Shown here in pieces: positions 10,866 through 24,300 of a DNA stretch of 64,000 bases; position 1 is the stretch's first letter, and every line of letters begins with the position of its first letter. A model generated the notes under the pieces. It saw nothing but the letters and a program-made list of their open reading frames with translations, made no database searches and had not been told where the DNA came from. This stretch comes from Diploptera punctata. Lineage: Eukaryota; Arthropoda; Insecta; Blattodea; Blaberidae. Location of the stretch: assembly GCA_030220185.1 (NCBI GenBank), contig JASPKZ010007542.1, positions 310,001 through 374,000 of the forward strand, read 5' to 3'. Both the position numbers and the translations under genes were made by a program.

Positions 10866-12378
10866 ACTTACTCACTGGCACTATCGAACCCGTAGGTTCA
10901 TGGCCGGGCGGACATAAGCTATCCATACATCCCTATCCTGTGTAAATGCTTTCCAATCATTCCCTGTATAATCTACTTCCCTCAAATCATAGTTAATGTT
11001 GTTCTCCCGCCTCATTCTTGGTCTACCGACTGGGCGTTTTCCCTCAGGCTATCCTACAAGAAGCTTCCATGCACGTCTTTCATTCCCCATACGCGCAACA
11101 TGTCCTGCCCATCGCAGTCTACGAGACTTGACTGTTTTTATTATACCTGGCTTCCTATAAAGACCATGTAGTTAATTGTTAAGTAGTCTACTCCATTCAC
11201 TTGTCTGTTCACCTCTCTTTGGTCCAAAAATTTTCCCAAGAACTTTATTCTCAAAAATACGTAATCTCATTCCCTCCCTTAAAGTAAAAGTCCATGTTTC
11301 GCACCCATATAATATAACTGGTAGAATAACAGTTTTAGGGGCCTATATATTTTCAGTTAAAAGTTTTTTGAAAGGAGTTGGGACATCAATAGTCTCTGCA
11401 ATGCATAATAGCACGCATTTCCAAAATTGAGGATATGTTTAATTTCTTTGTGCATCTTATTCCTATTTGAGATTATTGTTCCTAGGTATTTGAATTCAGC
11501 TATTTCCTCCATTTATATTATATAATGCATTTCTACGTGTGACCATATATTCAGTTTTATTGATATTTACTTCGAGTCCTAATTTCTTAGTGTTACTCAA
11601 CAGTGTGTGCGTGTTGTCCTTTAATATCTCCTCGCTATCAGCAAATAGTACTACATCATCAGCATAAACTAACAGCTTATTAATACCATTGAGTTGTACG
11701 CCTACCTCATCCTCTAAAGATTTGATGGCATGCTCTAGTACAAAATTAAATAGTAGAGGAGATAGTGCATCTCCTTGCTTCAACCCATTCTGGATTATAA
11801 AAGTGTCCGAAAACTGTTTGCCTACATGCACCCTACTCTTTGTGCCATTTAGACACATTCGTATAAGTCTAACTAACTTTTTAGGAATTGCGAACTCCAT
11901 CAGGATACTATGTAACTTCTCCCCCTTCATTGAATCATATGCTTTTCTGAAGTCTACGTATAGTTGATGTACAGTACCACTATATTCCCCATTTCCTTTC
12001 TAAAATTTGTCTTATACTAAATATCTGATCTGTTGTAGACCTGTTTCTTCTAAATGCACATTGATGATCTCCTAGAATGTCATCAATGTAGGGGGGTAAG
12101 TCTGCTGACTAATATATTTGTTAGAATTTTGTACGAAGTTGAAAGTAATGAGATGCCCCTGTAGTTGTAGCAATCAGTTTTATCTCCTTTCTTATAAATT
12201 GGTACGATAATCGATTGTTTCCATTCATCTGGAAGAGCTTCTTTTTCCAAAATCATACTAAGCAACCGGCGTATCTTGTCCATCAGTTTTTCTCCCTCTG
12301 ATTTTATCAGTTCTGCTGGGATCTCATCTGAACCTGATGCTTTATACATCTTCAATTTTTCTATCGCCATTTCAGCCT
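10866..12378 (-). mobile_element. RTE-clade retrotransposon, copy b, 3' segment
   Basis: The 3' end of a second RTE copy inserted in the right arm of the palindromic element. Minus-strand pieces: 11496-11930 (palm, 'NGLKQGDALSPLLFNFVLE', Y-A-D-D in 'LLVYADDVVLFADS') and 12083-12370 (fingers, 'KASGSDEIPAELIKSEG', 'IIVPIYKKGDKTDCYNYRG'). The element resumes at 15043 after the nested R1-like insertion. The C-terminal coding part (11040-11330) is frameshifted. Confidence 0.85.
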
Positions 12379-15042
12379 CTAATTTTTTTTATTTTATTAC
12401 ATTATAATTTCAACCCGTGTTTTACCATGGGCATATCACGGGATATTTACAGTTATTTACATACATTTACATTTTGTTTTGCTGTAGTTTGATTGTTCAA
12501 GAGTTTATTCTTGAAGTGAGCGGAAGATGTTGGTGATGAAGTTCGTCACTGTGACGTGTGTTGATGTGGTGCTGTAGTATCTGAGGTAGAGTTTGGGTTG
12601 TTAGAACAGGAGGCCGGTCTCTGGAGTACAGTGAACATTCTGTCAGAAGATGTATTGCTGTCTGTGGTGGACTTTCGGGGCAGTTACATAGGGGAGATGG
12701 TGACTTTTTGATCCTGTGAAGATATGTACGGAAGCGTCCGTGGTTGGTTAGGAATTGTGTAAGGATGAAGTTTGGCCATAGGGATATAGAGAGCCGGTGG
12801 TGAATAGAGGGAATGAACTGTTTGGTGTGAAATGATACCTCGGAGTTGGTATATGTTGCATTCCATATGTTGATGTAATAGTTTAGCAGAAGTTGCTTGG
12901 CTCGAGAAATAGGGATGGAGTTATAGGTTACAGTATTTTTTATAGCTGGCAGCTATTTTTGCTAGATAATCGGCTCGTTCGTTACCTCTGATTCCTGTAT
13001 GTCCTCTGACCCAGTTTAGTGAGACTTGAGTTGTCTTCTTCAGAGTGATAATTTTCTTTCTGGTGTTGACTGCTATTGGTTGTGTAGTTCTTTTGTTAGA
13101 GATGGCCAGAAGTGCTGCTTGCGAGTCCACGTGTATTGCATAGGAAGTGTTTACATTACTTTGTTGTTGGATCCAGTCCACTGCCATTTGGATGCCTATA
13201 AGTTCTGCTTGAAATATAGAGCATTCGTTGTCCAGTCTACGTGACTCGGTGTAAATTTCTTTTGAATTTTCTTCTACGACTAATCCAGCTCCGACGTGGT
13301 TTTCCGTTTTTGATCCATCTGTGAAGATCTGTATGTTGGCTGGGATAACTGTACCTCTGTAATCTATTGTTATGATGTTGTCTTTCGGATGGATTCCTCC
13401 ATATCTAGTTAATACTTCAGTCTTCTTAAGTTTGGGCAGGACTGCATTAGTGGGCAAGCCTCTACTAGCGGCTTTTATGTCTTTGCTCAGATGTAGGGCT
13501 AGCTCTATTGGCATTGTCCCTGCTATTGCTTGCAGAGCTACGTTGGAGACTGTTTTGTATGCTTTGGTCGCGAAAATTAGGAAAGATCTTTGGATCTGCG
13601 TTAATTTGATATTAGCTCTTCTGGATAATGATTGGCTCCAGGCCTCCGCCGCATAACTGATGACTGGGAGGATGGCATGATTATAAATCGTGAGAAGGTG
13701 GTGGTAAGAGATTCCCCAAGATGATTTGGAACATCGAATTAGGTTATTTCGAAGCTTCAGTAATTTGTTTTCTAGGAATTGAGTGTGGGGAAACCAATCC
13801 ATCTTGCAGTCAAGCATAACTCCCAAGTATTTCATTCTTGAGACAACATTTATACCCCACTTTATGACTGTCGGATGAGTACTGTATTCTGTTCTTTTCC
13901 GGATGTACATTGGCATAAGTGCTGTTTTATCCTGTGCTATTTCTAATTTTTGTGTTTTACACCAGTCCTCTATGTTTTGGAGTGCAGTTTGAAGAGTGTC
14001 GAGGATGTGCGAATGTGAGAGTCCTTTCAGCATGATCATTATGTCGTCGGCATATATTACAATATCTAGGTCTTTTATGTTAGAAAGTTGTTCAATTAAA
14101 CCACTGATGATGATGTTCCAGAGGGTGGGACCAGCAACCGATCCTTGTGGGCATCCTTTGGTGACTTGTTTGGAGATGGTCACGTTGCCTAGTTTATAGG
14201 AGGCGGTGCGATTTCGAAGGAAATCTTGGATGATACAGAAGATATTCGGAGGGCAATCTAAGTTCCAGAGCCGTTCAAGGAGTCCCGGGTGCCAGGCATT
14301 ATCAAATGCTCCAGCGATATCTAGAGTGAGGAGACAACATTTTAGTCCTTGCTGTCTGTTGTGATGAACATAATTCGTAACCGCTTTTATAGCATCCGTG
14401 GATGATTTTCCTGCTGTAAATCCGTATTGTTGCTTTGGTATCCGCCCGGAGGATTCCAAGTGGAAGTTGAGTCTTTCCATTATTAGTTTTTCCAGACATT
14501 TTCCAGGAATTGATAACAGGCTGATACCCCGATATCCAGTTATGAGGTGATGTTTACTCTTGTCAGCTTTGGGAATTGCTATTATAGCAGCGTTCTTCCA
14601 GGTCGACGGGAAGCAACCTAGTCTCAGACATTTATTAAATAGTGTTATCCAGAAGGTTGGTAAATACGCATGTATTCTTTTTGACGATAATGCCGTCGGG
14701 TCCTGGGCATTTATGGTTGTTTAGGCGTGTTATTATTTCTTCTACTTCATGGTAGGTGAAGTCAGGTTCTGGCTGGGTGCTGGCGCGACTCTTGCTGTTA
14801 CCTGTGTTCTGATGATTTTCTGTTCTTCGCTGTCGAGAGCTGGAGGGTCATCTGGGAAAAAATTATCGAGGAGGGCAGTAGCAGTGTCCTCTGCGTTCAG
14901 TGTGGAGACTCCGTCTTGTAGGGTTAATGTTGAATATGCGTGCTTTTTTTCAAAATTCCGTTTGCAGGCCTTGTAGATTTTCCAGGGCGATTCTTTAGAG
15001 CTCTCTGTACAGAATGTTTTCCAAGATTCCTGCTTCTTGGTT
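12379..15042 (-). mobile_element. R1-like non-LTR retrotransposon nested in RTE copy b
   Basis: A minus-strand element inserted at the RTE sequence CCTCTAA/TTGGTTCTGCG, which is continuous in copy a at about 8730. The T-rich run at 12380 is its poly(A) tail in reverse, preceded by a CCCGTG/CACGGG hairpin typical of a LINE 3' end. It is 5'-truncated: the endonuclease ORF is absent. The upstream coding sequence at about 14750-15040 reads 'ESWKTFCTESSKESPWKIY' and 'TATALLDNFFPDD', the linker seen in R1/LOA-type elements. A frameshift lies near 14670. Confidence 0.8.
12921..14676 (-). pseudogene. R1-like reverse transcriptase with RNase H
   Basis: The open frame runs without a stop from about 14676 to 12921; the ATG at 14480 is internal, since coding continues upstream ('AIIAIPKADKSKHHLITGY', 'RGISLLSIPGKCLEKLI'). 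RT motifs: 'QYGFTAGKSSTDAI', 'TLDIAGAFDNAWHPGLL', 'GCPQGSVAGPTLWNI' and Y-A-D-D in 'VIYADDIMIML'. The C-terminal RNase H retains all four acidic positions: D in 'IFTDGSK', E in 'FQAELIGIQMA', D in 'IHVDSQAAL' and D in 'GNERADYLAK'. R1, I and LOA clades carry RNase H there, which supports the assignment. Well preserved, so a recent arrival, but dead because of truncation and the upstream frameshift. Confidence 0.85.
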
Positions 15043-15460
15043 CTGCGACTAGCAGTTCTGCTGTCCGTAACTTATCCTCCTGTTCTGTATGTACATTTAA
15101 TATCTGATTGAAGTAACTTTTCCATCTATTTAATATACTCCTGGAATCTGCAATAATTTCCCCATTCTCATTCCGAATTATGTTTGTTCTAACCTGAAAC
15201 CCTTTCTTCTCTATACTAATTCCCCGAAATAATTCTCTAATGTTCCTATTTTTTTGCATTCATTTCAAGATCATTAATCTTCCCTCTTAGATATTCCCTC
15301 TTTTTACTCTTTAATAGTCTGGTGGGTTCCCGTCTAATACTACACAATTGCTCTAAATTTACCTCATTTGGCTCGTGTAACCATTTCATTTTTGCTACAT
15401 TTCTTTTCTTTACAATGTCGGGACATTGCTCATCAAACCATTTCTTGTTTTTCCTCTTTT
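15043..15460 (-). mobile_element. RTE-clade retrotransposon, copy b, 5' segment
   Basis: Continuation of the RTE copy interrupted at 12378. The minus strand encodes 'NIRELFRGISIEKKGFQVRT' and 'NRWKSYFNQILNVHTEQ', matching copy a at 8760-8960. The 5' truncation is at about 15460, where the palindrome arm and unit sequence resume. Confidence 0.8.
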
Positions 15461-16640
15461 TTAATAGTTTTTTAAACTATTATTTGTTCTTCCCATAATA
15501 TAATTTAAGCCTTTTCTCCAAATCCAATTAAGTGGCAAGTCTAAAGTGTGCGTGTAGAAAGATGTATGTCCATCTCAATCCGCACACCAAGAAGACCAAG
15601 ACTACTATTATCATGCTTTGTGAGACTAAGAACGGGCATCACCTTCGATATTTCTTTTAGTTATTCATAGTTTGTATTGAATTAAACAAGACTGTATAAG
15701 AACTAGACACACAGTACTAACTGTATAAACGTCCTTTCCCCCGTGTTTGCAACCCTATATTGACATACCTCTACATTCCAGTAACTTTTAACGGATTACG
15801 AAGGAATGTAAATGTTATTTGTTCTCAAGGTATTGTTAAAAAAATTAGAAATTATATATCCCGTATAGTAGACGCAAAAAATTGCTGTTGTATATTCCTA
15901 TAGTGTATTGTGTGTTCATTTGTATTTTAACTCTCAACCGACCTCATTTTTTCTGAACCGAATTCTATATGTAGCAATTAATTGAACAAAAAGAAGAAAA
16001 AAATTAGATAATAAGCAAAAACAATTAAGATTGGGGTAGACCTGAAGCAAGAATTTTAATAATCAGACGGCGCAATTTTCATTATTTTTATCTCTGCACT
16101 GCTTACATCCCACGGAAATAAAACTTTAAATTTGTTCTTTAAGAATCAGCAAAGTCCGCTCAATAGGACTGGCGGTTTACATGAATCTCTTAATTAAATT
16201 ATCGCTTTACCATTCACCATATTTTAGTCGCATAGCAAATCGATACATACGACTTAATTAACAAAAAATCATTAAACAGACACAACCGTGACGTTAATTC
16301 GATTTGTTGATAAATTCCCATAGTGTACGCAGATTCAGCATAAATGATTGTGTTTATTTGCAGTAAATGTATATTCTAGTATACAAATCCAGATAAATAA
16401 AAGTACACATTTTTACGCAATATCAATGATAGTCTCAAAATGCTTGGTCAAAAATTTCATAAAATAAAGCAAGACAAACATGAACCAGTTTACAATTTCT
16501 TAATTCTCGAATAAGATACTTGTAGCTGCTTCTATTATCCTTGTTTACTTGCAATGATTATAATAAGATTGCAGCAGGCTTTGTCAAAATAATAATAATA
16601 ATAATAATAAATAAAGTAACTGTATCACCTATATACCATG
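15461..16640. other. Unit A downstream module, no gene
   Basis: Aligned with 36345-37510 and 59075-60275, with high conservation between units. It ends in a (TAA)n microsatellite at about 16589-16612, which is longer in B (37447-37504) and C (60187-60265). No open frame of note. Confidence 0.6.
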
Positions 16641-17000
16641 GAAAACCGCGCGAATCCGCGGCCAATTTTCATGAAATCGCTAAGCCAATACATAAATGAA
16701 AGCACTCCCTAAACAACAACAACCCACTATAACAATATCATCAGTAAGAAGCTGTAGTCCACAACCACCAACCCACTCTTAAAACTCGCAACATCTACGC
16801 CACCATGCGACATTTTGTAGCGAACAAGACCAAAAGAACCTGCTGAAGAATGGAACGGATGCTCTTTTTCTGAAAGGCTTTCCAGGCAGAAAGAATACAA
16901 ATTTTATAAGTTGAGGCCGACGGATCTTACCTAAGAAGGTATATTTTCAACTTATTTTATGACTCTACCACCTCAACCTGTTTTAAATAAATGAATTTCA
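16641..17000. other. Unassigned spacer
   Basis: Sequence with no match elsewhere in the window that I can see. Nothing recognisable. Followed by a (TA)n tract at 17007-17033. Confidence 0.4.
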
Positions 17001-17039
17001 TTAGTAATGAATATATATATATATATATATATATCTATA

Positions 17040-18076
17040 TCTATATAATCATCTGGTTCTAACCTTCCGCGAATTTTGAACATTGTCTATAATTTCAGTG
17101 ACTTCTATATTGGATTTTTCCCTCCCCCAGGCAATAAAATAATGTTATAAAAACAATAATGTGTGCGACTAACAGCCTAACTCCGCCACCATCAATGGCG
17201 ACGTTGAGTATTGGATCGCGATAATAACAGATGACTGTCTGGCGCTCCATCGTTCGCAACGTGATACCATACTTTACCGTCGGATATACTTCTTGTCAAC
17301 AACTCAGTTAAACTGACCTCACTGACACTACATAACCCATAGATTCATGATCCGGTGCGGACATAAGGCTCTCCATAACATCCCTATCCTGCCCTGAAGC
17401 CAATGTTTTCTTAATCATCCCCTGTATAAGCTACTTACCCTCAAATCACAGTTAATGTTATTCTCCCACCTCATTCTTGATCTACCAACTTGGCGTTATC
17501 TCCTCTGGTTTTTCCTACACCAGAAGCTTCCATCCGTCCATGCCCGTCTTTCATATTTCATTCCCCTCTGTGGCACTTGTCCTGGGCATCGCAGTCTAAC
17601 GAGACTGTAACTGTTCTCATTACAATCTTGCTTCCTGACTACAGACACAAATACAATCCTTTGATTATTCCGTCTTCTTTCCTCATTGAACCTGGCCCTG
17701 TGTTCATCTCTCTCTGGTCCCCAAAATAATGCCCTACGAACTTTTATTCTCAAATACGCTCGTAATCTCCTTTCCTCCCTTCCTTAAAAGTAAGAGTCCA
17801 TGTTTCGCACCCATATAATATAACTGGTAGAATAATAGTTTTATATATTTTCAGTTTACAATAACGTTGTTATTTTGAAAATGAGTTGGGAAGACACTAT
17901 TAACTCAAGTAATTCACTAATAGCACGCATTTCCAGGAATTTGAGCCTATGTCATTTAATTTTCCTTGTGCATCTTCATTCCTGTTTGTGATTATTGTTC
18001 CTAGGTACTTGAATTCAGCCACTTACTCAAAATTTCCCTCTTTTGTCATTAGCTGTCCATTTCCATTATATAATGT
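17040..18076 (-). mobile_element. RTE copy c, 3' segment with flank, indel-rich
   Basis: The RTE 3' end starts at about 17320 on the minus strand, preceded by flank shared with 44500-44785. It corresponds to the insertion at 44785-45930, so copies c and d are one insertion duplicated with the unit. Relative to copy d this stretch has many 1-5 base insertions, which destroy all frames. It is interrupted at 18076 and resumes at 19588. Confidence 0.7.
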
Positions 18077-19587
18077 ACTAGCTAATACCCGGTGTGCGCT
18101 GCTACGTCTAAATAAATGATGTGTTTTTGCATTTACTTGAATAAGTAAAAGGAAATATAAATTTGTATCGTTATTATTTTTAGATACCCATGCTGATTAC
18201 CCGGTGTTGCCCAGGAATCTATGCATCCCGATGTACTTGGATTAATGAGCTGAAAGACAAAATTCGTTATTTTGAGTTATCCATAAAAGAATACCAGCCG
18301 TGCGCTGCTATGCTTGCCCGGGAATCTACTTATCCCCATCTTCTTGGCATCGATGAAACACAAAAATGGTTATTGTGAGTTATCCTTAAAAGATAAACAT
18401 ATGCTGTCGCGGACTTTTCTGTAGAGTTTTCGAGATATTCAACTCTGTGTACAATAATGTTGTGTATTTGTTATGGTTTAGGCAGCGTAAGCAATTTAAG
18501 CTTACAAAAAGCGACATTTTTTCATGTTTTTTCGCTACAGAAGGCGATTTTTAAGGGTGAAGGGCTTGAACATTAAAACTATCTTATAGTCTATAAACGT
18601 CCCGGGAACATCCTGAACATTTTGCGAAAAGCCCCATGACAATTGGATGAATGGTATGGCAGCACATCCTTGCCCGGGAATCTACTTATCCCGATCTCCT
18701 TGGCATCAATACAAGACAAAAATGGCTATTATGTGTTATCTGTAAAAGATAAACATATGCTGTCGTGGACTTTTTTGTAGAGTTTTTTTTTAGATATTCA
18801 ATTCTGTGTACAATAATAATGTCTATTTGTTATGGTTTAGGCAGCGTAAGCAATTTAATGGTAAAAAAGGGACTTCATGTTTTTCACTACAAATGATGTT
18901 TTTAAGGGTGTAGGAGTTGAGTATCTCAACTCTCTGATAACCTGTGTCTATCCCGGGAATCGTCTGAACATTTTGCAAAATAACCCTATCACAACCGAAT
19001 CAACGGTATGGCCGCGCATAAAGTACAAATATTCATTTTTATATATTAGACGAGAAAAAAAATCTGCCCCATGGGGATTCGAATCAGCCTAAGTTCCGTA
19101 CTTCTGTGCCAGGATTTCTTGCCTTAACCACTCGGCTACGGCGCGGGACTCTTGGAATGAATAATAGATATGAAAGGTTCACACGAATAGGCATTAAACT
19201 CTTGGTATCAAAGAAAGACAAAAATGGTTCTTGTGAGTTATCCGTAAGAGATAAACATATGCTGCCGCGGACTTTTGTGTAGAGCTTTTTGAGATATTCA
19301 ATACTGTGTACATTAATTTATTGTATTTCTTATGGTTTAGGCAGCGTATGCCATTTAAGAGTCCAAACAGCTATTTTTTCACGTTTTCCACTACAAAAGA
19401 CGATTTTTAAGGATGTAGGAGTTGAGTGTCGTAACTCACTATAGCCTATGTTCATCCCGGGAATCTCCAGAACATTTTGCAAAATACCCTATCACAATCG
19501 GATCAACGGTATGGCCGCGCGTAAATTACGAACAAACAAACAACTAAACATACAAACAAACAAACAAACAGTAATTTTTATATATAA
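18077..19587 (+). repeat. Insertion of CCCGG-type repeat with three tandem monomers
   Basis: It begins TACTAGCTAATACCCGGTG and ends with an (ACAAACAA)n tract and TTTTATATATAAGAAG. Inside are three monomers of roughly 340-380 bases (about 18315-18665, 18668-19050 and 19197-19530), each with GATAAACATATGCTG, TATGGTTTAGGCAGCGTA, ATCCCGGGAA-like and AACATTTTGC blocks. It is absent from the paralogous RTE copy d at about 45472. The head motif recurs at 61368. The family is not known to me by name. Confidence 0.65.
19064..19147 (-). repeat. tRNA-like sequence between repeat monomers
   Basis: The minus strand reads GCGCCGTAGCCGAGTGGTTA (A box) and GATTCGAATCCCCATGGGGC (B box) at tRNA-like spacing, followed by a T7 run that could terminate Pol III. 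It resembles a type II (Leu/Ser-like) tRNA or a SINE B-like head. It lies between monomers two and three of the surrounding repeat. Confidence 0.5.
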
Positions 19588-20043
19588 GAAGATTTCTATG
19601 TGTGACCATATATTTACTTTTATTGACATTTACTTCCAGTCCCTATTTCTTAGTGTTACTGAATAGTGTGTGCGTGTTGGCCTATAGTATCTCCTCGCTA
19701 TCACCCAATAGTACTAAATCATCAGCATACATAAACTAACAGCTTATTAATACCATTAACGTGTAGGCCTTCTTCATCCTCTAAAGATCTGATGACATGC
19801 TCTAGTACAAAATTAAATAGTAGAGGAGATAGTGCATCTCCTTGCTTCAACCCATTGTGGATTTCAAAAGTATCCGGAAAGTGTTATCTACACGCACCTT
19901 ACTCTTTGTGCCATTTAGACACATTCGCATAAGTCTAACTACCTTTTTATGAATACCGAACTCTAGCAGGATACTATATAATACCTCCCTCTTAATTGAA
20001 TCTATACCATTATCAGGTCTATGTATAGTTGATTTACAGTACC
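19588..20043 (-). mobile_element. RTE copy c, 5' segment
   Basis: Minus-strand RTE palm region equivalent to 45475-45930, including the region encoding 'NGLKQGDALSPLLFN'-type sequence at about 19820-19870. Frames are broken. The truncation point and the right flank (ATTACTATGGTTTCGGTGTGA) are shared with copy d, which confirms common descent. Confidence 0.75.
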
Positions 20044-20340
20044 ATTATAATAATTCTTGTCGTGGCCACTCTAATTACTATGGTTTCGGTGTGAGTCTAT
20101 CAATAACAACATGTTTCAACAACGTAGCTCAGTCGATAATTTTTTCGAAGAATAGACTTTTGTCGATAACGAAAATTTATGTCAGTATTTTACCCTCTAT
20201 ATTCATTAATTTTATAGGCTAGAATAATTTAATTACGTTAGGTTAGTTTTTATATATTAAATTCAACAAACATTTGCGACAGAGTCAATGTGATCGGCGC
20301 AGATCGTTTTTAGCTGTTTCATTAAAGTGAGATTTTTTTT
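20044..20340. other. Unit sequence shared with unit B, no gene
   Basis: Aligned with 45931-46213. No coding signal. The homology ends where repeat S begins. Confidence 0.55.
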
Positions 20341-21160
20341 ACACGCTTTATATTAGCTTGACCTGTATCTATCTATCTATGTAACGGAATCATTCAACGC
20401 GATTTTCACCCACTTAAAATCATTGGATCGACTTGAAACTTTATATACTTGTAGAGGACCCGTGACAATACAATAATTTCATATTTATCTTCTAAAATCC
20501 TGGCCATAATCATCAGAAAATAAAAAAAGTGTTCGTGTATCAATGTAGCGGAATCTTTCAACACGATTTTCATCCACTTAGAAACATTGGATGGACTTGA
20601 AACTTTGTATACTTGTAGAGGACCCGTGACAATACAATAATTTCATATTTATTTTTTAAATTCCTGGCCACAATCATCAGAAAATCAAATTATTGTATTG
20701 TCATTGGTCCTTTACAAGTATACAAAGTTTCAAGTCGATCGAATGATTTTAAGTGGGTGAAAATCGCGTCGAAAGATTTCGTTACATAGATAGATAGATG
20801 CGAGTCAAGCTAATATAAAGCATATAAAAAAGTGTTTTTGTATCAATGTAACGGAATCTTTCAACGCGATTTTCACTCACTTAGAAACATTGGATCGACA
20901 TGAAACTTTGTATACTTGTAGAGGACCCGTGACGATACAATAATTTCATATTTATATTTTAAAATCCTGGCCATAATCATCAGAAAATCAAAAAAAGTGT
21001 TTTTGTATCAATGTAACGGAATCTTTCAACGCGATTTTCACCCACTTAGAAACATTGGATCGACTTGAAACTTTGTATACGTGTAGAGGACCCGTGACAA
21101 TACAACAATTTCATATGTTGTTTCTAAAATCCTGACCAGAATCATCCAAAAATCAAAAAA
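20341..21160 (+). repeat. Tandem repeat S, four direct and one inverted monomer
   Basis: Monomers of about 150-165 bases start near 20341, 20530, 20833 and 20997 on the + strand, with an inverted one at about 20690-20830. Each contains TAACGGAATCTTTCAACGCG, CATTGGATCGACTTGAAAC, ACTTGTAGAGGACCCGTGAC and ATCCTGGCCATAATCATC. Single copies precede the tRNA-Tyr-like sequence in each unit, and an inverted run is at 42500-43030. No coding capacity. Confidence 0.75.
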
Positions 21161-21209
21161 ATGAAAACTGGTATAATAGGTTGCGGACTTGTCGAGTTTT
21201 TAGTCAATC

Positions 21210-21300
21210 ATTGTAAGAGCTCAGTTGGTAGAGCAGTGAACTCTTAGTGGTATATGATTTCAGTAATCCATACGTCGCTGGTTCAAATCCGGCTGTGAGG
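21210..21300 (+). repeat. tRNA-Tyr-like sequence, extra copy
   Basis: D arm GCTCAGTTGGTAGAGC, intron-like TGGTATATGATTTCAGTA, and T arm CGCTGGTTCAAATCCGGC. The anticodon region reads CTCTTAG rather than CTGTAG, so the GTA anticodon is lost. It follows the tandem S repeats and abuts the left arm of the inverted-repeat segment. Confidence 0.6.
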
Positions 21301-24300
21301 CATTAGGGAGTGATAAATAAGTGTGTACCCATTTTTAATAAACTTTGGTAAGTTTAATAATATTAATACTTTTTTAACATGGATTTGGGGATTAATTGCA
21401 AAGATTGGTCATTTAAATTTCATGTGACATCCTTCCATCTAGCATAAGATTTTTGAACTTTAGTACGATATTGATAGTAATCGAGGATAATCGATATGTA
21501 GTTCGATGGTGGGTTACTTCTGGCTTTATAAACTCTGGCTCATGCGCGCTGTTGTTCTATAGGACTGAAAATATTTTACGTAAGTTTATGTGCAGTTTTC
21601 CCAAAATATTATATTAATAATCTACAATTCCTTACATAACCATTACAGTCTAAATCAGGATTACACCCTTCAAAATATTACCTGTTCGTCACATCCTTCA
21701 CAAAGAATTTCTTATTCAAGAAAAATGCAACCTTTCTCAGATGACACTCTTTCGAATAAATTCTAATAACAATCAAGCAACTCATTACTTTCCTAGCTTA
21801 CCCCAAAGTGTTTTGTAGCAAATTCTTTATATCCTTCACTTTAGCAGGGTTAAGGACTAACTTCGATTTTTCTCCTGATTCATTGCACAAGTATTTGGAT
21901 CGCATTTCCATTGTCTGCCTTTGTCTTTAGAAGCAGGAGTAATATTATCTGTGATCCTAAAAAACGAACACAATATTAATTAATGATTCAGTTACTAACT
22001 CTTATTTACATGACGTAAAACTCTTTAGAAAAAACTGTGGAAGACCTTAGAGGTAGACCGGGAACATACATCATGAAAACGTGTGACGTCATATCACGTG
22101 TCACAAAATCTGTACTTTAGTCGTTGATTGTATGAGACAAGTTCTAGAACAACACGTATAATGGATATGGCAAATTACGGAACAATACTGCATTTTCCAA
22201 TGCAGATTTCTATCGAAAAATATCACTTTTGTCACAGTTCGTTACGATAGAAGAATTTCACACATAACAAGGAATACTAGGGTACTACCAACTAAATATT
22301 TATAAAAAATGGATAAGGTAATTTTTTAATGACTCGCCTCACATATATAATCAGGTTATTATTCAAATAATACAGCAATGAAAGTGTGTTTTTCGTTATT
22401 TAAATTTATAATGATGGTATGGTGAGATAAAATCCCCCACAATGTAATTAACGTAATTTAGATACGAAATGTTCTAAAAACATTGTTTATATAAAAATAT
22501 TTGTTTCTGTCATATAACTTAGATGTAACGAAACAGATTAATTTCCTCTCAACAAGATTTATGAACTAGTCCTAAGTTTTCAGAAACGTTTGTATGTATT
22601 GAGAACAGAGTTCAGTAGTGAGAATTCAGAAGTACTTCAGACGAAGAGAATTTGAAGGTAAAAACGTTACTACATTAAAGGGTATGTTAAAGATAACGAA
22701 CAAAATGTTTACACGTATAATGTTACACTATTTCTTATTATACACATATTCTTGATAATGTATTAATAACATCCATATTAAACTCTTATTTATGGAATAT
22801 TTCATAAAGGTTTTTCTTAAAAATGAATTAATTTTGTAAATACGACTTTAAGCTTCATTTCAACTATAGTATCTAAGATTTAAAATCTGGTGGTGTTTCT
22901 CTGTTATAAAGTATACTGAAGCAATTTAATTCATTATATATGGGGACTAGTTTATATTTTTATGTGATAACTTGATATTAGTATAGGATATCCTGGATTT
23001 CTTCATGAAGTTAATATAACTTTATAGTTATGGTATAATTTAATGTTACTTTCCCACACAAAATAATTTAAAACATTCTTTCGTTTCATCTGTAAGCGAA
23101 TTGAAAGAAAGATGATGTTTAGTTTTTCATAAAAAATTGTTTACATATATACCATTCACCGAAAATGACGAAGATCTAAATGTAGATATAAGTATACACA
23201 CACACACACAACGCTGGCTTACAACCTAAATCCACTAAAATACTTTGGCGCTTTTGAGAAAGGAAGGATTGAATATTTCGGCATTTTATTTTCTAGTTTC
23301 ACGCAACAGTATGTGGAGATTTGTTTTCATTAACGTAATGTTTGATGTGTATTGATCAAAACTAAATTTGCAATTGATGAGTTACATTCAGCTATTCCGG
23401 AGTGTTATTTAACCTGGTGGAGTTAAGGACGTGTGGCCTTTTCTTCCACTCATCAGTACTATCTACCGAATAAAATGAAGCTTTTTACTCACAAATCATT
23501 ATTTAAATATAGTTATTTTAAAATATTTATATATTTAATGTAAACGGCGATGTTCGAAACAAATGAGAAACGATTGGTACTTTCATCTGCTTCTTTTGTT
23601 CATCACTGCAACCAAATCATATTATTTGTAGCCAAAGGAACGCAATATTGTAAGAATGCACTCTAATGGAGAAAAAACGAAACACATCAAACGGTATTTT
23701 AATTCATTTCCGAAGTCCTATGACAATTATATTTTTCTGGAATGTTATTACCGGGAAAAAATTATATTTAAGAAAGTGCAAACAGTCGTTTCTTTTTTTT
23801 TTTTTTTTGGTGGTATAATCAATTGCCACAAATGTTTTTATATTAAATCCCGTATGCTCTAAGTGTTGACATTCATGCACTATATATACAATCTGGTAGC
23901 CGTATTTCATAGAGAGTCAGTCACTGCTAAATAATGTTATGACCTATTCTGAATTAGAAAAAGGAGGTGCTTTCTTTGTGATAAACTTTAGTTGTTAAAT
24001 TCTACGCGAAACACGACTGTGATTGGTTGTAATAAAAAAATCATTGAAATGTGATTGGCCATTGACTCCCATTTGGGGCATGAGTTATAGTCCATAAAAT
24101 CATATGACATGAATTTTGTTGAATGATATATTTCGGTTCCAGCTTCTATGCAATCAGATACCTTAGACACTAAAACATAATTGAATTATTTAAATTAAAT
24201 TCCGTTGGTAAATTATTAAATTCAAAATACATTAACAGAATTATGGCTATACATGAATAAAATGTCGTGTATAATTGTTCCAATTTTAAATGGGCTTATG